This document shows, piece by piece, positions 22,055-29,705 of a stretch of 40,805 nucleotides of DNA (within the stretch, counting starts at the first letter, position 1; every line of letters starts with the position of its first letter). A program made the position numbers and the translations under genes. The DNA lies in the NCBI RefSeq assembly GCF_014204815.1, contig NZ_JACHMC010000002.1:1-40805 (forward strand), given 5' to 3'. The DNA is from Micrococcus flavus (lineage in GTDB: Bacteria; Actinomycetota; Actinomycetes; Actinomycetales; Micrococcaceae). The notes beneath the pieces are model-generated. The model worked only from the letters and a program-made list of their open reading frames with translations. It ran no database searches and was not told the DNA's origin.

Positions 22055-22570
22055 ATGACCACCCAGACCCGCCCCCAGACGACCAAGCCCGCCGCCCTGT
22101 GGATCGCCAGCGATGGCCGGATCACGTGCGTGGAGCACGGAGGGATGGCCCTAGCCGCCGCCGTCGAGGCCCGCCCCGAGCGCCTGGCGCATGTCACCGA
22201 CCTGGACGACTGGCAGGCCATCACCCCGGACCACATCGAGCAATGGGCCGCGCAGATGGGCGCGGACGCCGCCGCCGAGGTGGCCCGGTGCGAGACGTGC
22301 CGAATGCAGGCGCCGGCGCGAGAGGATCAGCCCATGAGCACCGAGCCCGCCCCCGTGATCGTCTACAGCCGCCCGTCATGCGTGCAGTGCACGAGCACGA
22401 CGCGCGCGCTCGACAGGCGCGGCATCCGCTACGAGGTGCACGAGATGACCGAGGACGACGCGGCCCGCTTCAAGGCCCAGGGGCACATGCAGGCCCCCGT
22501 GGTCGTCACCGAGGCCGACACGTGGGCCGGATTCCGCCCGGACAAGATCAGCACGATCCTGGCCCCGTGA
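22055..22570 (+). CDS. NrdH-type redoxin fused to a Cys/His N-terminal domain
   Basis: This 171-residue protein has a C-terminal part (from about residue 95) that is a NrdH glutaredoxin-like redoxin: VIVYSRPSCVQC with active-site Cys109-Cys112, then APVVVTEADTWAGFRPDKI, the NrdH signature that recognises class Ib ribonucleotide reductase or thioredoxin reductase. The N-terminal 93 residues carry CVEH (Cys25, His28) and CETC (Cys79, Cys82), a possible zinc site, in a domain I do not recognise. An internal ATG at residue 94 with GAGAGGA upstream could also produce free redoxin. GGAGGG precedes ATG 22055. It may supply reducing power for dNTP synthesis during plasmid establishment (inference). 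Confidence 0.85.
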   Translation: MTTQTRPQTTKPAALWIASDGRITCVEHGGMALAAAVEARPERLAHVTDLDDWQAITPDHIEQWAAQMGADAAAEVARCETCRMQAPAREDQPMSTEPAPVIVYSRPSCVQCTSTTRALDRRGIRYEVHEMTEDDAARFKAQGHMQAPVVVTEADTWAGFRPDKISTILAP

Positions 22571-22579
22571 GACGAAGAT

Positions 22580-22616
22580 GCCCCCGCCCCCTATCGACCA
22601 AGACAGGGGCGGGGGC
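22580..22616 (+). terminator. Terminator of redoxin gene
   Basis: An 11- to 12-bp GC stem (22580-22592 with 22605-22616), whose 12-base loop again contains GACCAAG. Confidence 0.75.
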
Positions 22617-22658
22617 GGGCCACCACCCCGGAGGGGGAATGGGGCGGCGGCAGGGCCA

Positions 22659-23553
22659 CTAGGGCATGTCTGACAATCGTTTTGACCACGCGAGCACAGC
22701 ATTCAGGACCACAGCGGCCCTGTAGATGATCGCGTACTTGTCATACCGGGTCGCCAGACCCCGCCACTGCTTCAGGTGAGCGTACTGACGCTCGATGACG
22801 TTGCGGCCCTTGTAGGCGTCCGCGTCGAGGCTGACGGGGCGCCCGCCGCGGGCACCGCGCCGTCTGCGGTGGCCCTGCTGGTCGGCCGGTTCGGGGATGA
22901 CCGCTTTGATCCCACGGGCACGTAGGTGGGTGCGGATCGCCCGGGAGGAGTACGCCTTATCGCCCAGCACGGCCTCGGGGCGGGTCCGGGGCCGCCCTAC
23001 TGGCCGGGGCACGCGCAGCTGCTCCAGAAGAGGAAGCAGCATCGGGGAGTCCCCTGCCTGGCCGGGGGTGATCAGGCTGACCAGCGGCAGCCCGGTCCCA
23101 TCGACGAGCTGATGGATCTTCGTGCTCAGCCCGCCACGGGAGCGCCCGATGCCGTGATCGGCCGGCTCCTCACGCGGATTCTTGTAGTTCGATCCATCCC
23201 CCTGTGTGGCGGGTGATGTTCGTCGCGTGCTGGTGGGCGCGGGCGATCGTGGAGTCCACCGAGACCGACCAATCGATCAGGCCTTCGGCGTCAGCGGCGG
23301 CGGTCAGCGTGGCCAGCACCGTGTCCCATGTGCCTTTTTCGGCCAAGCGCCGATGCCAGGTCCACACGGTCTGCCAGGGCCCGTAGACCTCGGGCAGATC
23401 CCTCCAAGCGATTCCGCACCGGTACCGGTAGATGATCGCCTCCACCATGGTGCGGGCGTCGGCGAACGGCCTGCCGGCGCGGCCGGTCCGGGTCGGGAGC
23501 ATCGGGGCGATCAACTCCCATTGGGCGTCGGAGAGCATCTGGAACCGGGACAT
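22659..23553 (-). CDS. IS5-family transposase, two frames joined by frameshift
   Basis: Frame A (23553 to 23170, 127 residues, MSRFQMLSDAQWELIAPML) carries the N-terminal DNA-binding part and the first acidic residue in SVDSTIARAH. Frame B continues to 22659 with GDKAYSSRAIR (second Asp) and NVIERQYAHLKQW (catalytic Glu), completing the DDE triad. The frames change at a GGGGG run near GGW at the end of frame A, the usual place for programmed frameshifting in this IS group. The TAG stop is made from the flanking TA plus the next base, so the element borrows its stop from the target. It appears intact and potentially active. Confidence 0.85.
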
Positions 23554-23600
23554 GTCCCCAGGGTCTCAGCTGACTCGTGCATCTATTCTCAGACACGCCC
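22662..23600 (-). mobile_element. IS5-family element, copy 1 (939 bp)
   Basis: Ends GGGCATGTCTGA and TCAGACACGCCC form imperfect 12-bp terminal inverted repeats. Both ends are flanked by TA (22660-22661 and 23601-23602), the likely target duplication. Same length as copy 2 at 25322-26260 but in opposite orientation, with scattered base differences, so it is not a brand-new duplication. Confidence 0.85.
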
Positions 23601-23651
23601 TAGAACGGGATTGGCCACCCACCACAGTACAGAACCAGGAAGGCAACACAC

Positions 23652-24077
23652 ATGGACGCGCGCAAGGCAGTGGAGAAGGCGGCGGCAGCCGTCGAGGCAG
23701 CAGAGGCCGAGGTCACCCGCACCCGCGATGAACGAGACGCGGCGCTGTGCGACGCTGCCGCGTCCGGTGCCCCGAAAGCGCGGATCGCCCGCGCGGCGGA
23801 GATGAGCCGCGCCCAGGTCATCGGCATCATCGAGAAGGGAGCGGGCCGCGCGCGCGGCGGCGACGTGCTCGCGCGCGTCGCCAACAGCGCAGCCGCCGCG
23901 CGCGCGGCCCGCAGCGCCCGACACGAGGCGGTCACCGCCCGTGACGCGCTGCTCGTACAGGTGGCCGACGCCAAACAGCTCACCGCCGCAGAGGCGGCGC
24001 GCATCGCGGGCGTGCCGCCGTCAACCATCAGCAACGCGCGCGCCCACCAGCGCACCGCCGCGGAGTCCGCCGGCTGA
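23652..24077 (+). CDS. Hypothetical DNA-binding protein with two HTH-like segments
   Basis: This 141-residue protein starts with a coiled-coil helix (DARKAVEKAAAAVEAAEAEVTRTRDERDAAL). Two helix-turn-helix-like segments follow: PKARIARAAEMSRAQVIGII (about 41-60) and LTAAEAARIAGVPPSTISNA (about 110-129), separated by a second Ala-rich helix. The tandem arrangement suggests two halves of similar structure, as in small phage or plasmid DNA-binding proteins. No specific family is recognised. AGGAAGG lies 10 or so bases before ATG 23652. It lies immediately beside IS copy 1 and its natural promoter may have been lost or replaced. Confidence 0.65.
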   Translation: MDARKAVEKAAAAVEAAEAEVTRTRDERDAALCDAAASGAPKARIARAAEMSRAQVIGIIEKGAGRARGGDVLARVANSAAAARAARSARHEAVTARDALLVQVADAKQLTAAEAARIAGVPPSTISNARAHQRTAAESAG

Positions 24078-24203
24078 GGCCACAAACGCCAATCCCGGCG
24101 TAGTTCTGGCGCGTATGTTGTGGCGTGAGTTTTGGCGCACGACACGCCGGCATTCCACGCCACCGTGCAGCCCACCGGCCAGCCGCCACAAACGACCGAT
24201 TCC

Positions 24204-24229
24204 GCCGGGCGAGGCCAAGCGCACCCGGC
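24204..24229 (+). promoter_or_regulatory. AGGCCAAG-loop leader hairpin of lipoprotein gene
   Basis: Outer stem GCCGG (24204-24208) with CCGGC (24225-24229), inner stem GCG/CGC, two bulged bases on the 3' side and loop AGGCCAAG (24212-24219). Inner stem, 3' bulge and outer stem have the same order as cassettes B-D. GCCACAAACGACCGATT (24185-24201) just upstream recurs exactly at 35687-35703. Confidence 0.5.
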
Positions 24230-24261
24230 ACCACTCACCACCACCTGAACGGAGAACGATC

Positions 24262-24726
24262 ATGCACATGAAGCGCAGCACCCTGGCCCTAACCGCCGCC
24301 GCCCTGGTTCTCACTGGCTGCGCCAGCGGGGAGATCGAGCCGACCGCAACAGTCACGGAGACCGTGGCCGCTCCCACGGCGATTGACCGCCCAGACCCGC
24401 TGAGCTCGTGCACGGTGGACGTGCGGACGACGCCGGGGGCTGAGCATCCCAATGAGGCTGTGATCGCGTGCGGGGACGACCCCATCACCCTCTCGGGTGA
24501 CTTCCGTGACCAGACGATGAACCGCTACGATCCCGCGACGGCGCGCGGCGTGCAGCGCGTGATGATCGTGGGCCGTGAAGCCCGCGTTTGGACGGGGGAG
24601 TGCCTGCTGACGCATCACCTGGACGCGGACGGCACGAGTGCGTGCACGCCGTCCGGTGCGAACGCGCCGGCTGATCCTGACCACATCGGTCCGACCCCCA
24701 AGGCGGAGCAGCGGAACGACGCCTGA
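24262..24726 (+). CDS. Small lipoprotein
   Basis: This 154-residue protein has a textbook lipoprotein signal: HMKRSTLALTAAALVLTGC with lipobox LTGC (Cys at about residue 20). A short Thr/Ala/Pro linker and an extracytoplasmic domain with three more Cys (SSCTVDV, VIACGDD, GECLLTHH) follow. The segment ITLSGDFRDQTMNRYDPATARGVQRVMIVGREARVWTGECLL looks like a small beta fold. No family is recognised. GGAGA lies 7 bases before ATG 24262. It lies between the two inverted IS copies, so it travels or inverts with that segment. A surface or entry-exclusion role would be speculation. Confidence 0.75.
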   Translation: MHMKRSTLALTAAALVLTGCASGEIEPTATVTETVAAPTAIDRPDPLSSCTVDVRTTPGAEHPNEAVIACGDDPITLSGDFRDQTMNRYDPATARGVQRVMIVGREARVWTGECLLTHHLDADGTSACTPSGANAPADPDHIGPTPKAEQRNDA

Positions 24727-24741
24727 ATGGTCGTGGCATGT

Positions 24742-24760
24742 GGCGCGGTCCTGCCGCGCC
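24742..24760 (+). terminator. Terminator of lipoprotein gene
   Basis: GGCGCGG (24742-24748) and CCGCGCC (24754-24760), 5-base loop, 15 bases after the stop. Confidence 0.65.
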
Positions 24761-24831
24761 GCAGACCACCGAATGTGCCGCGGGCGCGCATCTCTATTCC
24801 GCCCGCGCGCGAGGCGGTTCGGATGGGCCTG

Positions 24832-25321
24832 TCAGACAGGAGGTAGTTGGAATCGCTCCATGGGCATGGTGGCCAGGTCGCGGAGATACCCGCCCTGTCG
24901 TGCGTCTGCGTAGGCCGCGTCCTCGTTGTCCTCGAGCGCCCAGGTGCCTTCTTCCCAGGCCATGTGGTCTAGCGCTGCGGGCCAGAGCTTCCGTTCGGTT
25001 GAGGTGAGTGAGATGTGTCGAGCATAGGAAGAGTAGAAGTCGTTCCACTCCTGTGCGGTCATCATCCGAGCCGGAGCTGACGGTGACTCGTTGTGGAGAA
25101 GCACTACTGCCATGGCCAGGTCGAAGAGTCGCGGTTCCCAGCCCCCGTTGTCTGGGTCAACCACCGTGGGGCCGCTGGCACTGAAGATCACGTTCGCGGC
25201 CTTGTAGTCGCTCGTTACGCTCGCATAGGGCAAGGCGTGTTCGTCATCGGCGGCTCGCAATGCGGGCAATGAGTGGTCCCACCAGCGGTCCGCGAGGGAG
25301 TGGAGGGCCGCGAGGGACTTA
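24832..25321 (-). pseudogene. 5'-truncated phosphotransferase (APH-like) gene, cut by IS copy 2
   Basis: This minus-strand frame encodes the C-terminal 160 or so residues of an aminoglycoside/antibiotic phosphotransferase-like kinase: ALHSLADRWWDHSLPAL, the catalytic-loop equivalent TSDYKAANVIF (Asp and Asn of the Brenner motif), metal-binding VVDPDNGGWEPRLFDLAMAVVLLHNE, and a helical tail. The N-terminal lobe is missing because IS copy 2 begins at 25322. The frame upstream is IS sequence. The missing 5' part is not found beyond the other end of that IS or beside IS copy 1, so sequence was deleted or rearranged. The substrate is unknown and the product is probably inactive. Confidence 0.8.
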
Positions 25322-26260
25322 GGGCGTGTCTGAGAATAGATGCACGAGTCAGCTGAGACCCTGGGGACATGTCCCGGTTCCAGATGCTCTCTGACACCCA
25401 ATGGGAGTTGATCGCCCCGATGCTCCCGACCCGGACCGGCCGCGCCGGCAGGCCGTTCGCCGACGCCCGCACCATGGTGGAGGCGATCATCTACCGATAC
25501 AGGTGCGGGATCCCCTGGAGGGACCTGCCCGAGGTCTACGGGCCCTGGCAGACCGTATGGACGTGGCATCGGCGCATGGCCGAAGAGGGCACCTGGGATG
25601 CGGTGCTGGCGAGGCTGACAACTGCCGCGGACGCCGAAGGCCTGATCGATTGGTCCGTCTCGGTGGACTCCACGATCGCCCGCGCACATCAGCACGCGAC
25701 GAACATCACCCGCCTCACAGGGGGCTGGATCGAACTACAAGAATCCGCGTAACGAGCCGGCCGATCACGGCATCGGGCGCTCACGTGGAGGGCTGAGCAC
25801 GAAGATCCATCAGCTCGTGGACGGGACCGGGCTGCCGCTGGTCAGCCTGATCACCCCCGGCCAGGCAGGGGACTCCCCGATGCTGCTGCCCCTACTGGGG
25901 CAGCTGCGCGTGACCCGGCCGGCAGGCCGGCCCCGGACCCGCCCCGAGGCCGTGCTGGGCGACAAGGCGTACTCCTCCCGGGCGATCCGCACCCACCTAC
26001 GCGCCCGTGGGATCAAAGCGGTCATCCCCGAACCGGCCGACCAGCAGGGCCACCGCAGACGCCGCGGTGCCCGCGGCGGGCGCCCCGTCAGCCTCGACGC
26101 GGACGCCTACAAGGGCCGCAACGTCATCGAGCGTCAGTACGCTCACCTGAAGCAGTGGCGGGGTCTGGCGACCCGGTATGACAAGTACGCGATCATCTAC
26201 AGGGCCGCTGTGGTCCTAAATGCTGTGCTCGCATGGTCAAAACGATTGTCAGACATGCCC
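25322..26260 (+). mobile_element. IS5-family element, copy 2 (939 bp)
   Basis: Inverted relative to copy 1. Terminal repeats GGGCGTGTCTGA and TCAGACATGCCC are flanked by TA on both sides (25320-25321 and 26261-26262). The two copies bracket 23601-25321 like a composite transposon and could invert that segment by recombination. Confidence 0.85.
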
Positions 26261-26263
26261 TAG
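25369..26263 (+). CDS. IS5-family transposase, two frames joined by frameshift
   Basis: Frame A runs 25369-25752 (MSRFQMLSDTQWELIAPM, SVDSTIARAHQHA) and frame B ends at 26263 (GDKAYSSRAIR, NVIERQYAHLKQWRGLATRYDK). Together they supply the DDE residues. The frame change is again at the GGGGG run before the Trp codon (CAGGGGGCTGG). The TAG stop consists of the flanking TA plus G. Compared with copy 1 there are scattered substitutions (for example Thr for Ala at residue 10), so both copies have been separate for some time yet remain open. Confidence 0.85.
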
Positions 26264-26304
26264 CCCAACCCTCGCAGTAGAACACCGCACCCGGAAACAC
26301 GAAG

Positions 26305-26341
26305 CGGCCCCGACCCTCCCGCGATGGGAGTGCCGGGGCCG
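26305..26341 (-). terminator. Terminator of the 26358 gene
   Basis: CGGCCCCG (26305-26312) and CGGGGCCG (26334-26341) with an inner CTCCC/GGGAG stem, 17 bases beyond the stop on the minus strand. Confidence 0.7.
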
Positions 26342-26357
26342 TTTCGCCATGCAAGGG

Positions 26358-26960
26358 TCAGGCGCTCTCGTCGCCGTCCAGCTCCCCCAGGAAGGTAGCC
26401 AAAGCCTTCATCCGCGCCTGAGGGCGATCCATCGTCTCGCGATTGAAGTAGAAAGCCGTATTGTCGTCGAACATCACAGAGAACTCTGGCGAGCTGTACT
26501 TGATGCCACGGACGTCCTTGCGCTCAAGGCTGGTGACGTCCACAGCCCGGACGTCACCGCGCCGCTTGACGCTAGGGCCTGCGAACGCGAGGTCGCGCTC
26601 AGCAGCCTGCACGTTGGACGCCTCGCTCTCGGCGAAGCCCACGGTCACGACTCGCTGCCCGCCGATCACGATCAGGCTTCCCCTGACCGTCGCTTCACCT
26701 AGCTCATCAAGGTCTGAAGCATCGTCGGACTGACGGAGTGCAGCAGCGTTGGACGAATGAAGTACGGCGAGAATCTCGTCCTCTCCCATCCCCAGCGCAA
26801 TGCGATGGATGACATCCGACGCTGCCTTCTGAGTCGCCCTGTCCGTTCGATCCAGTCCAGCCGCCTTGTCCGCTCCGAACTCCCATAGCGCTGACTCGAC
26901 CTTATCCAGGGCCTCCGACTGAACTTCTGCGAAATCGTAGTCCAATCCATAATCGACCAT
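26358..26960 (-). CDS. Hypothetical protein, lower-GC island gene
   Basis: This 200-residue protein (start ATG 26960; GTG 26969 is possible) has no recognised family. The N-terminal half is helical (ALDKVESALWEFGADKAAGLD, AASDVIHRIALGMGEDEILAVLHSS). The C-terminal half looks beta-rich (GSLIVIGGQRVVTVGF, VRAVDVTSLERKDVRGIKYSSPEFSVMFDDNTAFYF), resembling a PH-like domain that often follows such helices. Base composition is visibly more AT-rich than in the backbone genes, and it lies between an IS5-type and an IS481-type element. Acquired cargo is therefore likely. No membrane segment is seen. Confidence 0.65.
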   Translation of the reverse strand: MVDYGLDYDFAEVQSEALDKVESALWEFGADKAAGLDRTDRATQKAASDVIHRIALGMGEDEILAVLHSSNAAALRQSDDASDLDELGEATVRGSLIVIGGQRVVTVGFAESEASNVQAAERDLAFAGPSVKRRGDVRAVDVTSLERKDVRGIKYSSPEFSVMFDDNTAFYFNRETMDRPQARMKALATFLGELDGDESA

Positions 26961-27016
26961 TTGACCCACCCTTCACCTAACGCATATCCGGTCTGGATGC
27001 GTCATGTGGAAGGAGT

Positions 27017-27982
27017 CTAGCTGTAAGAGGTCATGACGTTGTTGACTCGGGCCGGGGCCAACGAGGCCGGAGGGGCGTCTCCGCAGGAGGTATGAGGCCG
27101 ATGGTAGTTGTAGTGGTTCACCCACACCGCCAGGGCCTCACGCCGAGCTTGCTCTGAGGAGTACGGGCGGGCGTAGAGGACCTCGTCCACCATCAGCCGG
27201 TTGTACCGTTCGACCTTCACGTTGTGACGCGGGGTGTAGGGGCGGATCCGGTGGTGCCGGCCCCCGAGCGAGACCACCTTCCGGGTGAAGTCCACGGCCC
27301 GGTAGTTGTTGCCGTTGTCCGTGATCACCCTGTCGATCCGGATCCCGTGGGCGGCGAAGAACGCCCTCGCCCGGCAGAAGAACCCGATCGTGGTCACCGC
27401 CTTCTCGTCCTCCAACGCCTCGGTGTAGGCCAGGCGGGTGTACCCGTCGATCGCCGAGTGCAGGTAGGTGTAGCCGACCCGTCGGTCAGGCCCGCGCTTG
27501 GCTGCTCGCGCGTTCTCGGAGTCCCGTCCGTGCGCACGCCAGCCGCCCCCGTCAGGGATGCGCCCGATTTTCTTCACGTCCAGGTGCACCATGTGCCCCG
27601 GGCCGCGGGCGGTGATCCTCTGGGCCGGCTGCTGGCGCAGGTCCTCACCCGTGGGCGCGAGGTCTGGCAACCGGGAGATGCCCAGCCGGTGCAGCCACCT
27701 GCCCACCGTTCGGAGGCACACCCGGTGGCCTTCAGAGACGAGGTGGTGATGGATGCGGCGGGCTGACCACTTCTCCCTGCGACGCAGGGTCTGGATCTGA
27801 GCCACCACCTCGGGGTCGAGCTGGGCAGGTGAACGGCGCGGCCGGCAGGAGCGGTCTTGCAGTCCTGCCTCGCCCTCGGCGCGGTAGCGGGCGACCCAGG
27901 TGGCCACCGTGGGCCGGCTCACCCGGAACTCGGCGGCCACGTGTGCCTGCGGGATGCCGTCGTGCAGGTGGCGGTGGACCAT
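27017..27982 (-). CDS. IS481-family transposase
   Basis: This 321-residue DDE transposase has an N-terminal HTH (HLHDGIPQAHVAAEFRVSRPTVATW, about 4-28) and a second HTH (WSARRIHHHLVSEGHRV). The catalytic core follows: HLDVKKIGRI (first Asp), DRVITDNGNNYR (second Asp), and the C-terminal Glu in HNVKVERYNRLMVDE, then HYNYHRPHTSCG. Length is normal. The TAG stop lies in the CTAG flank, so the IS takes its stop codon from the target site. It appears intact. Confidence 0.92.
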   Translation of the reverse strand: MVHRHLHDGIPQAHVAAEFRVSRPTVATWVARYRAEGEAGLQDRSCRPRRSPAQLDPEVVAQIQTLRRREKWSARRIHHHLVSEGHRVCLRTVGRWLHRLGISRLPDLAPTGEDLRQQPAQRITARGPGHMVHLDVKKIGRIPDGGGWRAHGRDSENARAAKRGPDRRVGYTYLHSAIDGYTRLAYTEALEDEKAVTTIGFFCRARAFFAAHGIRIDRVITDNGNNYRAVDFTRKVVSLGGRHHRIRPYTPRHNVKVERYNRLMVDEVLYARPYSSEQARREALAVWVNHYNYHRPHTSCGDAPPASLAPARVNNVMTSYS

Positions 27983-28140
27983 CCTGAGTCGGCCGGTGGG
28001 GGTCAGGGGTGCGTTAGAGTGGGTGATGAGCGGGCTCTTTCCAGCGGATGGGTTGTTGAGGAACTTCCATCCTGCCGGGCGGGGCCCGCTCGTCTCATCT
28101 CAGTCGGGCCCTCGTGCCAAGAACCTCATGACCCACAACA
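27022..28140 (-). mobile_element. IS481-family element
   Basis: The left end TGTAAGAGGTCATGA and right end TCATGACCCACAACA are imperfect inverted repeats beginning TGT. Both ends abut CTAG (27017-27020 and 28142-28145), matching the known NCTAGN target preference of IS481, but the six-base flanks differ (TCTAGC and CCTAGG). Confidence 0.75.
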
Positions 28141-28236
28141 CCTAGGCTGGGATCTTCCGATACCCCCGGACCTCTGCGCCAAAGCCGCACTGGTGGGACC
28201 CCTTATCTTGTCCCTGCCGCGTCTTACTCTTGAGCC

Positions 28237-28953
28237 ATGGCACAGTGCACAGCCCCCGTTGAAGGTCACCGCACCGCGAGTGGAGCGGCGAACTGCCCCG
28301 CATGCCGTGGAGGCCGGTCGTACTACAGCACGCCCTCCTACTACTCACCCCCGGCAGCGCGGCCCAGTGATGGGGGCACATCGAACAGCGGGGGAGGCTC
28401 TTCCGGCAGGGGGGCGACGACTTCACGGCGCACACGCAGTGGTGCCTCGGTCGTGTACATGCCAAGCGAGGAGCGGACGTTTGCGCCTGTGGCGCGCCAG
28501 GCAGAGCAGATCGCACGGAGCTACCCGGATCGCCGTGACATCTTCCTCTGCCACGCCTGGGACGATCGGCAGGAAGCTGCCCTAGAGCTGCACGATCTGC
28601 TCCGGACCTATGGCGCGACGGTGTGGTTTAGCGAGTACGACGTGGGCCTCGGTAAGTCGCTGCTCACGGAAATCGATAAGGGTCTTCGGAGTTCTCGAGT
28701 CGGGATTGTGTTGGTGACCCCGTCAATGCTGACCACTCTGGACAGGGCTACGGGCATCGCGAGCAAGGAGCTGGCGGCATTGCTGGCCACGGACCGAGTG
28801 ATCCCGCTGGCGCACGGGACGGACTTCGACGCCCTTCGCGAGGTGAGCCCTCTGCTCGGTGCCCGGTCTGGCCTAACCACGGGGGACGCTCTTTCGTTGG
28901 AGGAAGCTGCCAAGAAGATCGCCGCCGCGACGGCTGCCCAAGAAAACGACTGA
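28237..28953 (+). CDS. TIR-domain protein with N-terminal zinc ribbon (probable defence NADase)
   Basis: This 238-residue protein has three parts. The N-terminal zinc-binding motif is Cys4, His11, Cys20, Cys23 (CTAPVEGH, CPAC). A Tyr/Ser/Gly-rich linker spans 28-70. The TIR domain spans about 101-232: DIFLCHAWDDR (strand A/box 1), VWFSEYDVGLGKSLLTEIDKGL with Glu145 where catalytic glutamate sits in NADase TIRs, then RVGIVLVTPSML. Bacterial TIR proteins commonly deplete NAD+ as an abortive-infection step. No partner sensor (SIR2, Argonaute, ThsA) is next door, so this is either stand-alone or paired with the nearby restriction-modification genes (inference). TACTCT 6 bases before the ATG suggests a leaderless transcript. 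Confidence 0.88.
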   Translation: MAQCTAPVEGHRTASGAANCPACRGGRSYYSTPSYYSPPAARPSDGGTSNSGGGSSGRGATTSRRTRSGASVVYMPSEERTFAPVARQAEQIARSYPDRRDIFLCHAWDDRQEAALELHDLLRTYGATVWFSEYDVGLGKSLLTEIDKGLRSSRVGIVLVTPSMLTTLDRATGIASKELAALLATDRVIPLAHGTDFDALREVSPLLGARSGLTTGDALSLEEAAKKIAAATAAQEND

Positions 28954-28965
28954 CAGATCCCGCAC

Positions 28966-29017
28966 CTAGGGTGTGCCTGAGAAACCGTCCAGTCGGGTAT
29001 ACCCCTTTACACGCCCT
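28966..29017. mobile_element. Orphan IS5-type terminal repeat
   Basis: TAGGGTGTGCCTGAGAA (28967-28983) matches the end of the two IS5-type elements (TAGGGCGTGTCTGAGAA) at all but two positions, with TA before it. A weak inverted partner ACACGCCCT is at 29009-29017. No transposase is attached, so it is a solo IS end, MITE-like remnant or deletion scar. Confidence 0.5.
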
Positions 29018-29064
29018 GCCCGCCCACGAGAGCATCACGTCAGAGACGGTCCCAAACCGGGCCG

Positions 29065-29090
29065 TTAGACAGAAGTGTCGGAAGGTCTAA
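29065..29090. promoter_or_regulatory. Candidate resolvase binding site
   Basis: TTAGAC (29065-29070) and GTCTAA (29085-29090) in inverted repeat, containing GACA-gaag-TGTC (29068-29079), ending 3 bases before the resolvase start. Position and symmetry suit a res subsite or autoregulatory operator. Confidence 0.4.
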
Positions 29091-29093
29091 AAC

Positions 29094-29666
29094 GTGGTTG
29101 GACAGACCGTGGCCTACGTGCGGGTCAGCTCGGCCGAGCAGAACCTGGATCGTCAGCTCGAGGCGGTGGGGGAGTGCGACCGCGTCTTCCAGGACAAGAT
29201 CAGCGGCAGCTCGAGGGCTAAGCGCACCGGGTTGGCTGAGCTGATGAAGTACGTCCGCGAGGGGGACCTGGTGAAGGTCGCCTCGATGGACCGGCTGGGC
29301 CGGGACACCCGGGACCTGTACGCGATTGTGGACGAGCTCACCGACAAGGGGTGCGCGGTGCAGTTCGTGTCAGAGCGGATCACCGTGGACAAGTCCGGCA
29401 CCTCCCCGGTGGACGGGCTCATGCTGGGCATCCTGGCGGCGTTCGCTGAGTTCGAGCGCCGGCGGATCAAGGAGCGTCAGGCCGAAGGCATCGCCCTAGC
29501 CAAGGCCCGCGGCAAGTACGTGCAAGCCCCGAAGATGTCTGATCAGAACGTGGAGCAGGCGCGCGTGATGATCGAGATGGGGATCCCGAAGGCCGAAGTG
29601 GCGCGCACGTTCGGGGTGAGCCGGCAGACCCTGTACACCTCGTTGCGCCGGCAAGCCTCTGACTGA
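29094..29666 (+). CDS. Serine recombinase/resolvase
   Basis: This 190-residue Tn3/invertase-type serine recombinase starts VAYVRVSSAEQNLDRQ, with catalytic Ser12 and Arg10. The body is VASMDRLGRDTRDLYAIV and LMLGILAAFAEFERRRIKERQAEGIALAKARGKY, and the C-terminal HTH is IPKAEVARTFGVSRQTLYTSL. Length is normal for transposon resolvases. It is clearly different from the rep-linked resolvase at 15720. With the solo IS end beside it, it may be the remnant of a transposon that brought the defence island. It converges on the restriction gene with a 39-base gap that holds no strong terminator. Confidence 0.93.
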   Translation: MVGQTVAYVRVSSAEQNLDRQLEAVGECDRVFQDKISGSSRAKRTGLAELMKYVREGDLVKVASMDRLGRDTRDLYAIVDELTDKGCAVQFVSERITVDKSGTSPVDGLMLGILAAFAEFERRRIKERQAEGIALAKARGKYVQAPKMSDQNVEQARVMIEMGIPKAEVARTFGVSRQTLYTSLRRQASD

Positions 29667-29705
29667 ACCCCGTCCTCGGCCGCCGGCGTCTCTTGAGTTT
29701 CTGTT

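Noticed and set aside
22915-22930. GGCACGTAGGTGG in IS copy 1 as a GTAGGCA box
   Set aside because: Part of the transposase coding sequence, lacks the paired box, and also occurs in IS copy 2.
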